A stretch of 64,000 nt of DNA from JANNBN01 sp963763885. GTDB lineage: Bacteria > Actinomycetota > Acidimicrobiia > Acidimicrobiales > JANYDT01. This document shows, one piece after another, positions 8,916-17,333 of the stretch. A model generated the notes under the pieces. That model saw only the letters and a list, made by a program, of their open reading frames with translations. It was not told where the DNA came from and did not search any database. Both the position numbers and the translations under genes were made by a program. Location of the stretch: contig CAVXQD010000002.1 in NCBI GenBank assembly GCA_963763885.1, positions 62,001 to 126,000 of the forward strand, read 5' to 3'. Positions within the stretch are counted from its first letter, which is position 1. Each line of letters starts with the position of its first letter.

Positions 8916-9997
8916 ATCACCACGACGCTGCGCAGAACTTCGCCACGTTCCATCTTGTGGAAGGCCTCTTCCACGTCGTTGATGGAGATCGTCTCAGAGA
9001 CGAATCGGTCGAGGTCAAGGCGGCCCTGTAGGTACAGGTCGATGAGCATGGGGAAGTCCCTCGAAGGAAGGCAATCGCCGTACCAGGAGGACTTCAGCGA
9101 TCCGCCGCGTCCGAACACCTCGATGAACGGGAGTTCCAATGTGTGCGCAGGATTCGGCACACCCACCAACACCACGGTGCCCGCGAGATCTCGTGCTTCG
9201 AACGCCTGCTTGTAGACAGCGGGGTTGCCAACCGCTTCGATGCAGACGTCGGCACCGTTGCCACCTGTTGCGGCCTTCACCGCTTCGACAACGTTTTCTG
9301 TGGACGCGTTGACGGTGTGGGTGGCGCCGAACTCTTTGGCAATCGCCAGCTTTCGTTCGTCGAGGTCAACCGCAACGATGGTGGCAGCTCCGGCGAGACG
9401 CGCTCCAGCGATAGCGGCGTTACCGACGCCACCGCATCCGAACACTGCAACGGTGTCACCGCGGCCGATGTTGCCCGTGTTCATTGCTGCGCCGAGCCCA
9501 GCCATCACACCGCAGCCCAAGAGACCTGCCGCAGTTGGCGACGCAGCAGGATCGATCTTGGTGCACTGACCGGCTGCAACGAGTGTCTTCTCGATGAACG
9601 CACCGATGCCAAGAGCGGGCGAAAGGACCGTACCGTCGGTCAGGGTCATCTTCTGCGTCGCATTGTGGGTGTTGAAGCAGTACCAGGGACGACCGCGCAG
9701 GCAGCTGCGGCACTGGCCACAAACGGCCCGCCAGTTGAGGATGACGTAGTCGCCCGGAGCAACCTCGGTGACGCCAGGACCAACAGCCTCGACGAAGCCT
9801 GCGGCCTCGTGGCCCAACAGAAACGGGAAGTCGTCGTTGATGCCGCCCTCGCGGTAGTGCAGGTCTGTGTGGCACACACCGCAAGCTGCGATCTTGACCA
9901 CTGCCTCGCCCGGACCCGGGTCAGGGACGATGATCGTTTCAATGCTGACCGGCTGTCCCTTCGCTCGTGCGACGACTCCTCGAACCTGCTGTGGCAT
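8912..9997 (-). CDS. mscR: S-nitrosomycothiol reductase / mycothiol-dependent formaldehyde dehydrogenase MscR
   Basis: A 361-residue zinc-dependent class III alcohol dehydrogenase, the same length as mycobacterial MscR. The start at 9997 has GGGAG eight bases upstream and begins MPQQVRGVVAR; an ATG two codons earlier has poor spacing. Cys39, His63 and Glu64 fit the catalytic zinc site, and Cys93, Cys96, Cys99 and Cys107 the structural zinc. The Rossmann motif is GCGGVGNAAIAG. Segments such as YREGGIND, NWRAVCGQC and LKSSWYGDCLP are characteristic of the mycothiol-specific clade. It detoxifies formaldehyde and S-nitrosomycothiol, implying that the host makes mycothiol. Confidence 0.93.
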   Translation of the reverse strand: MPQQVRGVVARAKGQPVSIETIIVPDPGPGEAVVKIAACGVCHTDLHYREGGINDDFPFLLGHEAAGFVEAVGPGVTEVAPGDYVILNWRAVCGQCRSCLRGRPWYCFNTHNATQKMTLTDGTVLSPALGIGAFIEKTLVAAGQCTKIDPAASPTAAGLLGCGVMAGLGAAMNTGNIGRGDTVAVFGCGGVGNAAIAGARLAGAATIVAVDLDERKLAIAKEFGATHTVNASTENVVEAVKAATGGNGADVCIEAVGNPAVYKQAFEARDLAGTVVLVGVPNPAHTLELPFIEVFGRGGSLKSSWYGDCLPSRDFPMLIDLYLQGRLDLDRFVSETISINDVEEAFHKMERGEVLRSVVVM

Positions 9998-10075
9998 CTG
10001 CATTGCTCCCGGTGACGTTGGTGGGCCGATCTGGCCACCACCATGACCGTACTCGGCACGTAGCGTGCGGCTATT

Positions 10076-10124
10076 CACCTCGCAAACGCGTTGCGAGGTG
10101 AATTGCCCCCAGCGCAGGGGGCAA
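10076..10124 (-). terminator. Two adjacent stem-loops between the IMPDH-family gene and mscR
   Basis: Two perfect inverted repeats lie just downstream of the minus-strand IMPDH-family stop. One is CACCTCGCAA/TTGCGAGGTG (10076-10100, 10-bp stem, 5-nt loop). The other is TTGCCCCC/GGGGGCAA (10103-10124, 8-bp stem, 6-nt loop). Neither is followed by a long U tract on the minus strand, so they may be terminators or mRNA-stabilising or processing hairpins before mscR. Confidence 0.5.
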
Positions 10125-10133
10125 CCTCTCTCG

Positions 10134-11183
10134 CTACCGCACTGTGGCGTGGGGGTGGCTCTCCGTCAGGCCTGCGTTGGTGATGCGGATGAACTCGGCG
10201 TTGGCCTGGAACTCTTCGATTGATGTGGCATTGACGTAGCTCATGGACGAACGGACGCCGGCCATCAGTTTGTTCACCAACTGCACAACGCTGCCTTTGT
10301 AGGGAACCACGCCTTCGACACCCTCAGGTGCTCGCTGCTCCAAGTACTCCTCGTCCAGCTCTGTGCCTTGGCGCTGAGCGCGGCGCTCGAGGGCTTCAAA
10401 CGACGCCATGCCGCGGACCCGTTTCACCAAACCGTGTGGTGACTGCTCCACTTCGCCAGGGCTCTCTTTGGTGCCGGCAAACATGGACCCGATCATCACG
10501 CTGTTTGCGCCGGCGGCCAACGCCTTCGCAATGTCGCCAGACGTACGGATTCCGCCGTCTCCGATGATGGGCGCATCGAGCCCTGCACAGTCGTTGATCG
10601 CGGTGAGCTGCGGGACGCCGACACCAGCGACGATGCGCGTAGTGCACACACCACCAGGGCCAACCCCGACCTTGATGCCATCGGCACCGGCACGAATGAG
10701 ATCTTCTGCACCAAGCCGTGTTGCGACGTTGCCTGCAATCACGTCGACGGTGGGGAATTCCTTCTTGAGCAATTGAACCGTGTGAATTGCGTGTTCAGAG
10801 TGGCCGTGTGCGATGTCCAACACCAATACATCGACGCCAGCGTCGATACAAGCCTTGGCGCGGAGAACCGCATCGTGGTCGGTTCCAACCGCAGCGCCCA
10901 CCAGCAGACCCTCGCCCTTGACCTTGCCGATCTGAGCGGCCTGCTGTTCCACGGTGAAGAAACGGTGGATCATCCCGATGCCACCCAAGCGGCCAATAGC
11001 TATAGCCATCTCCCATTCACAAACCGTGTCCATGTTGGCGGCGGTGACGGGAATGTCGATCGCAATGTTGCGGGTGAGCTGCGTCCGCATAGAAACGTCG
11101 CCGCGACTGCGGATGGCGGACCGGGCCGGCACGATGAGGACATCGTCGAATGTAAGACCGATGCGGACGGTGTCGAGGTTCAT
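10134..11183 (-). CDS. IMP dehydrogenase / GMP reductase family protein lacking CBS domains
   Basis: About 349 residues from ATG 11183, which has GGAG nine bases upstream; an ATG five codons earlier (11198) has no such site. The TIM barrel begins TFDDVLIVPARS. The catalytic loop is GPGGVCTTRIVAGVGVPQ with Cys180 and Thr182, followed by GDGGIRTSGD and GSMFAGTKESPGE. There is no CBS pair between barrel strands, and the flap is short (YLEQRAPEGVEG), giving GMP-reductase length. Loop sequences are IMPDH-like. Whether it oxidises IMP or reduces GMP cannot be settled from sequence. Confidence 0.85.
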   Translation of the reverse strand: MNLDTVRIGLTFDDVLIVPARSAIRSRGDVSMRTQLTRNIAIDIPVTAANMDTVCEWEMAIAIGRLGGIGMIHRFFTVEQQAAQIGKVKGEGLLVGAAVGTDHDAVLRAKACIDAGVDVLVLDIAHGHSEHAIHTVQLLKKEFPTVDVIAGNVATRLGAEDLIRAGADGIKVGVGPGGVCTTRIVAGVGVPQLTAINDCAGLDAPIIGDGGIRTSGDIAKALAAGANSVMIGSMFAGTKESPGEVEQSPHGLVKRVRGMASFEALERRAQRQGTELDEEYLEQRAPEGVEGVVPYKGSVVQLVNKLMAGVRSSMSYVNATSIEEFQANAEFIRITNAGLTESHPHATVR

Positions 11184-11288
11184 GTTCGGGGACTCCATTT
11201 GCTGGTACCAGTGCCGGGTGATTACCGGGGAGAGCCCCGGCTGAACGGCCGGTGATGCATCCTAGAACACCCGTGAGAAACTGGAGCC

Positions 11289-11906
11289 GTGAGCTTCTTT
11301 GACCGCAATCGCAAAGACCTCGAGGCGCGGGGAATCGACCCAGATCGGCTTCCGCCAGGGCAGTACTTCACTGACCGCTTCCCGGTGCTCCATGTCGGTG
11401 ACGTGCCTGAGTACGGGAACCTTTCGGACTGGAACCTCGTTGTTGGCGGAGCAGTCGAGAACAAGCTCACGCTGTCGTGGGCCGACGTATTGGCGCGCCC
11501 CGCTGTCAACATCACCACCGACATTCACTGCGTCACCAAGTGGTCCAAGTTCGACACCACCTGGACCGGTTGTTCGCTGGCTGATCTCATCACTGAAGCT
11601 GGTCCATCGCCTGAAGCGACTCACGTCATGTTCCATTGCGAGTTCGGGTACACAACCAACCTGCCGCTGGCCGACATCATGGCGCCCCGCGTTGCGCTGC
11701 TCGCATACAACTTCGAGGGCGAGCCGCTCGAGGGCGAACACGGCTTCCCGTTGCGCACGCTCGTCCCTCATCTGTATCTGTGGAAGTCGGCAAAGTGGAT
11801 CCGCGGGATCGAGCTGATGACGGAAGACAAGGCCGGCTTCTGGGAACGCAACGGGTACCACATGTATGGCGATCCGTTCCTGGAGCAGCGCCACTGGGGT
11901 GACTGA
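11289..11906 (+). CDS. Sulfite oxidase-like molybdopterin-dependent oxidoreductase
   Basis: A 205-residue protein from GTG 11289 consisting of a single oxidoreductase molybdopterin-binding domain. DIHCVTKWS places Cys81 as the likely molybdenum ligand. Downstream are FHCEFGYTTNLP, LAYNFEGEPLEGEHGFPLR and the PHLYLWKSAKWI segment typical of small cytoplasmic sulfite-oxidase-like proteins. There is no signal peptide, dimerisation domain or heme domain. The electron partner and substrate are unknown. The next reading frame (ctaA) begins across its stop codon. Confidence 0.88.
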   Translation: MSFFDRNRKDLEARGIDPDRLPPGQYFTDRFPVLHVGDVPEYGNLSDWNLVVGGAVENKLTLSWADVLARPAVNITTDIHCVTKWSKFDTTWTGCSLADLITEAGPSPEATHVMFHCEFGYTTNLPLADIMAPRVALLAYNFEGEPLEGEHGFPLRTLVPHLYLWKSAKWIRGIELMTEDKAGFWERNGYHMYGDPFLEQRHWGD

Positions 11907-13170
11907 GTTGCCAACGCAATCAGTTCCTAAACCGGGGCCCGGGCGGTCGTTCGCCAACTGGCGGGCACGCGCCGTCCGGCTTGACTCCACCGATACGTTC
12001 GTCGGACAAGGTCGCTTCGTCAGCGCGCTTCGTAATGTGGCGTCCTGGTCCTCGGCACGAGCTCGTGGCGTCATCGGAGCGGCAGCTGTGGCAACGGTCG
12101 TTACCGGTGCCGCTCAAGGTGCCGCCAAAGGTTCTTCCGCGCTACTTCGCTATGGGTTCTCCACGGCAAACACGCTTGCCATCATGGCGTTGGCCATCAC
12201 TGCGCTTGGACGGTGGGCGCGGGTGTCGCCAAGCACCATGCGGCGCATCGCGTTCGTCAGTGCAGCGCTGCTCGGCTTCATCATCCTCACCGGCGCCGCC
12301 GTTCGTCTCACCGGAAGCGGCCTTGGCTGCGTCGATTGGCCAACCTGTAACAACGGCAGCGTGACGCCAGAGCTGTCCGATGCGCACGGTCTCATCGAGT
12401 TCGGCAACCGGGTTGTGACGGGGCTGTGCGTCTTTGCAGCAGGCGTTGGGGTGTTGGCCACGCTCGTTCGGGTTCCGTATCGCCGAGACCTTGTGCGGCC
12501 CGCAGTGGTGGTTGTCGTCGCCATCATGGGCAACGCGGTTCTGGGTGGCTTGATGGTCAAGAAGACCCTGCCGCCCACGTGGGTGCTGTCGCATTTCCTC
12601 TTGGCTATTGCTGCGTTGGCAGCCGGGCTGGTGTTGCTGCACCGCAGCGGGGAATCGTCACCCACACCTGGCCTGTTGGGCCGGACACGACGCCCCGCTT
12701 TTGGGTCTATTGAACAGTGGCTAGGTCGGGCGCTGACGGCGAGCGCGTTACTCACGCTGTTCCTCGGAACCATCGTCACCGGGTCTGGGCCACACGCTGG
12801 CGACGAGGCAGCTGAACGCTTGGGGTTCGCCATGGTCTCTGTCGCTCGGGTTCACTCGCTTGCAGCCTGGGCTGCGTTGGCGAGCGGGTTGGCACTTGGC
12901 TGGCGTGCCTGGAAGTTGCCAGCGGTGGCAAGTTCTGAGCTGCGTCGACGTGTGCAGTTGCTGCTGTTTGTAATCGTGCTGCAGGGGGGCGTTGGGTATC
13001 TGCAATGGTTCAATCAGGTGCCCGCTGGTCTGGTGTTTATCCACATAATTGGTGCTGTTGGGTTCTGGATGTGTGTGCTGTGGGTTCGCGCGGCGCTGAC
13101 GGTTCCACCAATTGCTGATGTTCCTGGGTTGGTGTCGGGTTCGGCGCGCCCCAGACCAGCTACCGTTTAA
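11899..13170 (+). CDS. ctaA: Heme A synthase CtaA/COX15 with long N-terminal extension
   Basis: The C-terminal ~328 residues form an eight-helix heme A synthase. The helix leading to RLTGSGLGCVDWPTCN carries the family Cys pair, IEFGNRVVTG follows, and HFLLAIAAL and VARVHSLAAW supply heme-ligand histidines. The enzyme oxidises heme O to heme A for cytochrome oxidase. The open frame runs well upstream; I give the farthest plausible start, GTG 11899, overlapping the previous stop. That leaves about 95 extra basic and Ala-rich residues, so a start nearer 12184 (MALAITALGRW) is equally possible. Function is secure, start is not. Confidence 0.85.
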   Translation: MTELPTQSVPKPGPGRSFANWRARAVRLDSTDTFVGQGRFVSALRNVASWSSARARGVIGAAAVATVVTGAAQGAAKGSSALLRYGFSTANTLAIMALAITALGRWARVSPSTMRRIAFVSAALLGFIILTGAAVRLTGSGLGCVDWPTCNNGSVTPELSDAHGLIEFGNRVVTGLCVFAAGVGVLATLVRVPYRRDLVRPAVVVVVAIMGNAVLGGLMVKKTLPPTWVLSHFLLAIAALAAGLVLLHRSGESSPTPGLLGRTRRPAFGSIEQWLGRALTASALLTLFLGTIVTGSGPHAGDEAAERLGFAMVSVARVHSLAAWAALASGLALGWRAWKLPAVASSELRRRVQLLLFVIVLQGGVGYLQWFNQVPAGLVFIHIIGAVGFWMCVLWVRAALTVPPIADVPGLVSGSARPRPATV

Positions 13171-13172
13171 GT

Positions 13173-13944
13173 ATGCGCAGGCCCCGTCTCGGCCACGGTG
13201 AACCTGATCACCAAATCGACCGTGTCGCCCCCCAGTGCGGCCGGGCGGATTGTGCGCGTCCAGCTTCGGCACGTCTCATGCTCGACGTGACCAATCGCAT
13301 TGTTTCCATCGACCTCGCCATCGGTGAGGTTGGGGCTGGCATGTTGTGCTTCTCCCATGCCGAGAAGATCGTTGTCCCACGCGGCTGGACACTGGTTGAT
13401 AACCGGTCGGTTCGCCCTCCGTTGTTCGACGGTGAACGCTACGAGGTGCCTGCTCTGCCTGAGGTATTGCCTTCGGTCTCGGTTGCTACTCCTTTGGTCG
13501 CCGACGAAACGTCGGGAGAAGAAACGTCGGTCGCCGCTGCCTGCGGGGGACTCCAACGGTCGCGTCAGGGCTGAGCAGGGATCTGGGTCTGACCCGGAGT
13601 CGGGTTCAGAGTCGAGCGATGATCAGTTTGACCTTCGAGACGCACACGTGGTCAGCCGCGCAGCAGCGTCACGAGTCGAAGTGATTGTCGACGTCACCAC
13701 GGCATACTCCGATGCTGCCCGGACGGACCGTCTCACACGCGTCGAGCGCGTTGAGCACGTTGAGGTAACCGACGGTTCAGCAGATCAGCGCGAGTCGGAT
13801 TCATCCGTTGATGGTGGCGCTTATGACCTCCCGGCGGCTTATCGTGACGGAGTGGCACAGGTCGCGCTCGACGAGCCCGACCGCGAGGCCAGCCCGTTGT
13901 TGGCGAGGGCCTTCGACGTCACCCGCACCAAACGCCGCCAGTAA
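13173..13944 (+). CDS. DUF3499 family actinobacterial protein, reading frame disrupted
   Basis: The N-terminal part (13173-13574 in its own frame) has CGRADCARPASARL and then CFSHAEKIVVPRGWTLV, the DUF3499 pattern of an N-terminal Cys motif followed by an HA-x-x-x-VPRGW segment. Its frame hits a stop at 13572-13574. The family-like acidic tail ending PLLARAFDVTRTKRRQ continues in the next frame to TAA 13944. The switch point fits one extra G in GGGGG at 13545-13549; with four G's a single protein of about 256 residues results. Function of the family is unknown. It follows ctaA by 2 bp. Confidence 0.75.
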
Positions 13945-14022
13945 GCGCCCGGGGTTCCGCCCGAAGCAACCGATCTTCGGGCGCCGACGGCAGCGAGATT
14001 GCCTTATTTCGGGCCATCTGAA

Positions 14023-14039
14023 TTCGTTCCGTAATGATC
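14023..14039 (+). repeat. 17-bp dispersed repeat, copy 1
   Basis: TTCGTTCCGTAATGATC, an exact inverted match of copy 4 at 14431-14447. Confidence 0.9.
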
Positions 14040-14077
14040 ACGAAGCGGACGACCGACCAGAAATCAGGTCCTCTGTG

Positions 14078-14094
14078 TTCGTTCCGTAATGATT
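14078..14094 (+). repeat. 17-bp dispersed repeat, copy 2
   Basis: TTCGTTCCGTAATGATT. With upstream flank (from 14073) it forms a 22-bp perfect inverted repeat with 14432-14453. Confidence 0.9.
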
Positions 14095-14235
14095 GGGCCT
14101 GTGTGTCAACGGGGGGTCTCTCATGCCTTTGGGTGCGCTCTGCATGGTCGGGTGCGCTCAGCAGGCTGCGCTGGGCACCCGAATCTGCTGGAGGCACCCA
14201 AACCTGCTGGGGACGCCCCCTCCCAAACCTCGGTC

Positions 14236-14252
14236 GATCATTACGTAACGAA
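14236..14252 (-). repeat. 17-bp dispersed repeat, copy 3 (inverted)
   Basis: GATCATTACGTAACGAA on the plus strand, the reverse complement of the motif with one substitution. Confidence 0.88.
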
Positions 14253-14276
14253 GCCGGCCTGGCAGCGACTAGCGCT

Positions 14277-14367
14277 CCAACGTTGGTCCTGTAGCAACCA
14301 ACCCGGTGATTCAGAGTTGATGTAAGGGCTCCCAATGCAACGTTGGTTGCTGGGGGCGCAACGTTGG
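14277..14367. repeat. Three CAACGTTGG palindromes
   Basis: The near-palindromic word CAACGTTGG occurs at 14278-14286, 14338-14346 and 14359-14367, the last two in related TGCAACGTTGG and CGCAACGTTGG contexts. No function can be assigned. Confidence 0.75.
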
Positions 14368-14430
14368 CTGCCGCGGGGTTGATGCGGGTTCGGATGAGCC
14401 CGGTTTGAAGATTCAGCGGGGTCCGGGTTT

Positions 14431-14447
14431 GATCATTACGGAACGAA
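14431..14447 (-). repeat. 17-bp dispersed repeat, copy 4 (inverted)
   Basis: GATCATTACGGAACGAA on the plus strand, exact reverse complement of copy 1. The match to copy 2 extends over 22 bp (14432-14453). Confidence 0.9.
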
Positions 14448-14545
14448 CACAGATGGGTGAAAATGAGAGGCTGCCCGCCGGAACGAAGACCAGCGGGCAG
14501 TTCTACACAGCACCAGGACCTGATGCCCTGCAAGTGGATCTGAAA

Positions 14546-17323
14546 TTAATCGGTAGCGATGGCTCGCAGGATGTTCATCTTGGCTGCGTCTTTGGCCGGT
14601 TTGCGAGCCGCATACAGACCAACAAGCGATGCCAAAAGCGTCAAACCAAGAATCAACACCCATGGGATAGTGAGTTTCACCGACCCATCTTTGCCCAGCA
14701 CCCGCACCAGCGCAGAACCGAACCCGGTGCCAATCACCATGCCGAGGATGGTCCCAAACGTGGCGACCACAATGGCTTCCCAACGGATCATCGCCCGCAC
14801 TTGTTGGCGGCTTTGCCCAACAGCGCGGAGCAGACCGATTTCCCGTGTGCGTTCGAAGATGGAGAGCCTGAGTGTGTTCGCGATCCCAAGGATGGCAATG
14901 ATGATGGCCAGCGCCAGCAGGGCGTTGATCAAGCCAAGGAACTGGTTGAACTGACCAACCAACCCGTCAGCAAATTGCTTCTTGGTTTTGAGTTCGGCTG
15001 CCGGGAATTGCTCCAAAGCCTTGTCGGCCGCGGCCTGAAACGCCTTGGGGTCCTTTCCGTCGGTCTTGACATACGTGAGATTGGAAACTTCGGTCGGGGA
15101 GTACAGGTCACCGTTTGCTCGGCCTATGAGGTAATAAATGTTGTTCAAACCCTCGGCGTTGTCATAAATGGCCACGAGTTCGAAAGACGAGGCTGCTCCC
15201 GAAGGGAACGTCACCGCAAGCTTGTCGCCAACGGACAGTGAGTTGTCGGTGGCAGATTTCAAGTCGACGGCAATTGTGTCGGGCAGGGCTAATTGGGTGA
15301 TGTCGCCTTGCACGTCGCCAAGGTCCACTACCTTGCCGATACCGGTCTCATCAACGATTCCGAGAGTCCGCTCCTTATCGTTGTACTTGATTCGAGTGAA
15401 CCGCTCGCCTGACGAGGCAACATACCCAGGCACCGACTTGATCAGACTCTCGACCTCAATCGGGAACCCGAAGTCCGTTCCGCTGGCCACAACAAAATCC
15501 GACTTGACGGAGTTCTCCAGCCCGCCGCGGAAGGTTCCTTTCAACGACTGCGAGAGAACCAAGATTGCACAGACCACTGCAGTGCCTATGGTGAGTGCCA
15601 ACGCAGTGGCAGAGGTGCGCGTGGGATTACGGACGGAGTTTTCGCGAGCAATTTGGCCGGTGACTCCGTTTGCCTGAAGTCCAGTTTGCACGAGCGTGTA
15701 ACCGGCCATGAACGCAGTCGGAACCAAGCACAACGAAATGACGAATCCGAGCAGCTTCCAGTAAGAGAAGTCGTCGCCGAGGGCTTTTCCTGCCCATCCC
15801 ACCAGTCCGAGGGTGCCGAATGTTGCTGCAGGCAGAAAGAAGACGCCGAACACGGCGATTACCCAGCCGTACCAGCGCCGGCCGAGCGCTCCGGCAACGG
15901 GTCTTGCGGCCAGCGGCCCAAGAAATACGGTGGCGAGAAGGAAGACGCCAGCCGAAACGCCCACGTTACGCGCGCCAGTTCCACCCGAGCCGGAAAGCCC
16001 AACACCGAGGAAGACGGCGCTGATCAAGGTGCATAGTGCGCCAAAGGCCAACCGAATCTTGGAGCTGCCAGCGCGGTCGAGTGCGACCGCTTGGAGAGCG
16101 GCAAGGGGTTTGATCCGTGAGGCACGGATGACCGGCAGCACCGATGACAGCACGGTGACCAGCGTCCCGACAAGCATGCCGACGATGATGGTTCGGGGGA
16201 GCAGTTTGAATCGGCTCGATGGGAGTCCGCTGCCGTCACTTCCCGACGCAAAATTGAGCCCGAATCTGATCAGCCACGCCACGAGAAATCCGCAGATGAT
16301 TCCGACGACCGAAGCAATGAGTCCAACGAGCAGCGCTTCAAGGAACGTTGCCCCAACAACTTGACTGCGGCTCGCTCCGAGGGCACGCATCATCGCCATT
16401 TCCCGATTGCGTTGCGCCACAACAATGCTGAACGAGTTGGCAATCACAAAGATGCTGACGAAGAGAGCGATGACTGCAAACGCCGAGAAGAAGATGTTGA
16501 TGAACTTGAAGATTGTGTTGACGAACGATTGCTGTTCGGCGTCGTATGCCAAGCCGGTAATGACGTCGATTTTGGCGCCGGTCACGCTGGTTTCCGAGCT
16601 GGTTGCCGCTTTGATGTTCCGAACGAGTTGCCGTTGGGTGAGCCCGTCGTCTGAGCGGACGATGAACCCCTGAACCTGGCCAGCTTTGCCCATGAGTTCA
16701 GTTCCACGTTTCGGCGAGAAGAACACCGCGGTGGCGCCGAGGGCGCTGTCTGACGTGCCGAACGTTGCATCGCCGACGACTTTGAATTCCACAACCGGGC
16801 CGCTGGTATTGACCTTGACGGTGTCGCCAACTTTGTATCCGGTGGTCTGGATCAGACCCCGGTCAAGGACGATCTCGTTGTCTGCGACAGGGGGCCGACC
16901 GCTAAAGATTTTGTACGCGCTGAGCTGGTCGTCGTCCGCCCACAGCGAACCGAATGTTGGAGCGCCACCGGTTCGGACAAGCTTGCCCTTCTTGTTCAGC
17001 AGCTGTGCATAGCCCGAATACACCGGATCGATCGCAGCGACTCCGGGGATGGCACGCAGCTTGTTTTCAAGTTCGATGGGGAGAAGCGAACGACCGTCGT
17101 CGTATGGACCGCCTTCGTTGCCGAGGTCGAAGCCTTGTTCTGCTCGAAGGACAGCGTCGACACCTTTGACCGAAGACGAGAAGAGGTCGCTGAAGAGCCC
17201 TTTCAGCGTGTCCGTGAAGATAAATGAGCCGCACAGAAAGGAGACCCCCAGCACCACGGCGAAGCCGCTGGTCAGGAGTCGGCGTTTGTACGCCCAGAGA
17301 TTGCGAAAGGCGAGTTTGTACAC
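14546..17323 (-). CDS. ABC transporter permease, duplicated FtsX/MacB type
   Basis: About 925 residues from GTG 17323, 10 bases after the ATPase stop; the frame is open farther upstream but overlaps the ATPase. The N-terminus VYKLAFRNLWAYKRRLL leads into TM1, then an extracytoplasmic MacB-type domain, an FtsX helix cluster (about 275-410), central helices, a second extracytoplasmic domain and a terminal FtsX cluster with FERTREIGLLRAVGQSR. NREMAMMRALGASRSQV is the matching coupling motif of the first half. With the adjacent ATPase it should export a lipid, peptide or lipoprotein-like substrate, which is not identifiable. Confidence 0.93.
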   Translation of the reverse strand: MYKLAFRNLWAYKRRLLTSGFAVVLGVSFLCGSFIFTDTLKGLFSDLFSSSVKGVDAVLRAEQGFDLGNEGGPYDDGRSLLPIELENKLRAIPGVAAIDPVYSGYAQLLNKKGKLVRTGGAPTFGSLWADDDQLSAYKIFSGRPPVADNEIVLDRGLIQTTGYKVGDTVKVNTSGPVVEFKVVGDATFGTSDSALGATAVFFSPKRGTELMGKAGQVQGFIVRSDDGLTQRQLVRNIKAATSSETSVTGAKIDVITGLAYDAEQQSFVNTIFKFINIFFSAFAVIALFVSIFVIANSFSIVVAQRNREMAMMRALGASRSQVVGATFLEALLVGLIASVVGIICGFLVAWLIRFGLNFASGSDGSGLPSSRFKLLPRTIIVGMLVGTLVTVLSSVLPVIRASRIKPLAALQAVALDRAGSSKIRLAFGALCTLISAVFLGVGLSGSGGTGARNVGVSAGVFLLATVFLGPLAARPVAGALGRRWYGWVIAVFGVFFLPAATFGTLGLVGWAGKALGDDFSYWKLLGFVISLCLVPTAFMAGYTLVQTGLQANGVTGQIARENSVRNPTRTSATALALTIGTAVVCAILVLSQSLKGTFRGGLENSVKSDFVVASGTDFGFPIEVESLIKSVPGYVASSGERFTRIKYNDKERTLGIVDETGIGKVVDLGDVQGDITQLALPDTIAVDLKSATDNSLSVGDKLAVTFPSGAASSFELVAIYDNAEGLNNIYYLIGRANGDLYSPTEVSNLTYVKTDGKDPKAFQAAADKALEQFPAAELKTKKQFADGLVGQFNQFLGLINALLALAIIIAILGIANTLRLSIFERTREIGLLRAVGQSRQQVRAMIRWEAIVVATFGTILGMVIGTGFGSALVRVLGKDGSVKLTIPWVLILGLTLLASLVGLYAARKPAKDAAKMNILRAIATD

Positions 17324-17333
17324 GACAGCGACC

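Larger units (their letters stand above)
13945..14545. other. Repeat-rich intergenic island
   Basis: About 600 bp without a supportable gene, between the DUF3499 gene and the convergent ABC permease. It holds four copies of a 17-bp motif in inverted arrangement, three CAACGTTGG palindromes, and G/C-rich short repeats such as GGGTGCGCTC at about 14124 and 14150 with complementary GGCACCC runs near 14175 and 14192. Open frames crossing it only translate the repeats (recurring SFRND/SLRND peptides) and are not convincing genes. Confidence 0.8.

Noticed and set aside
13919..14533. 204-codon minus-strand open frame in the repeat island
   Set aside because: It only translates the inverted repeats (SFRND, SLRND, SLRNEH), has no family pattern and no ribosome binding site.
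14405..15241. 278-codon plus-strand open frame over the ABC permease end
   Set aside because: Antisense to the conserved FtsX domain and without any motif.
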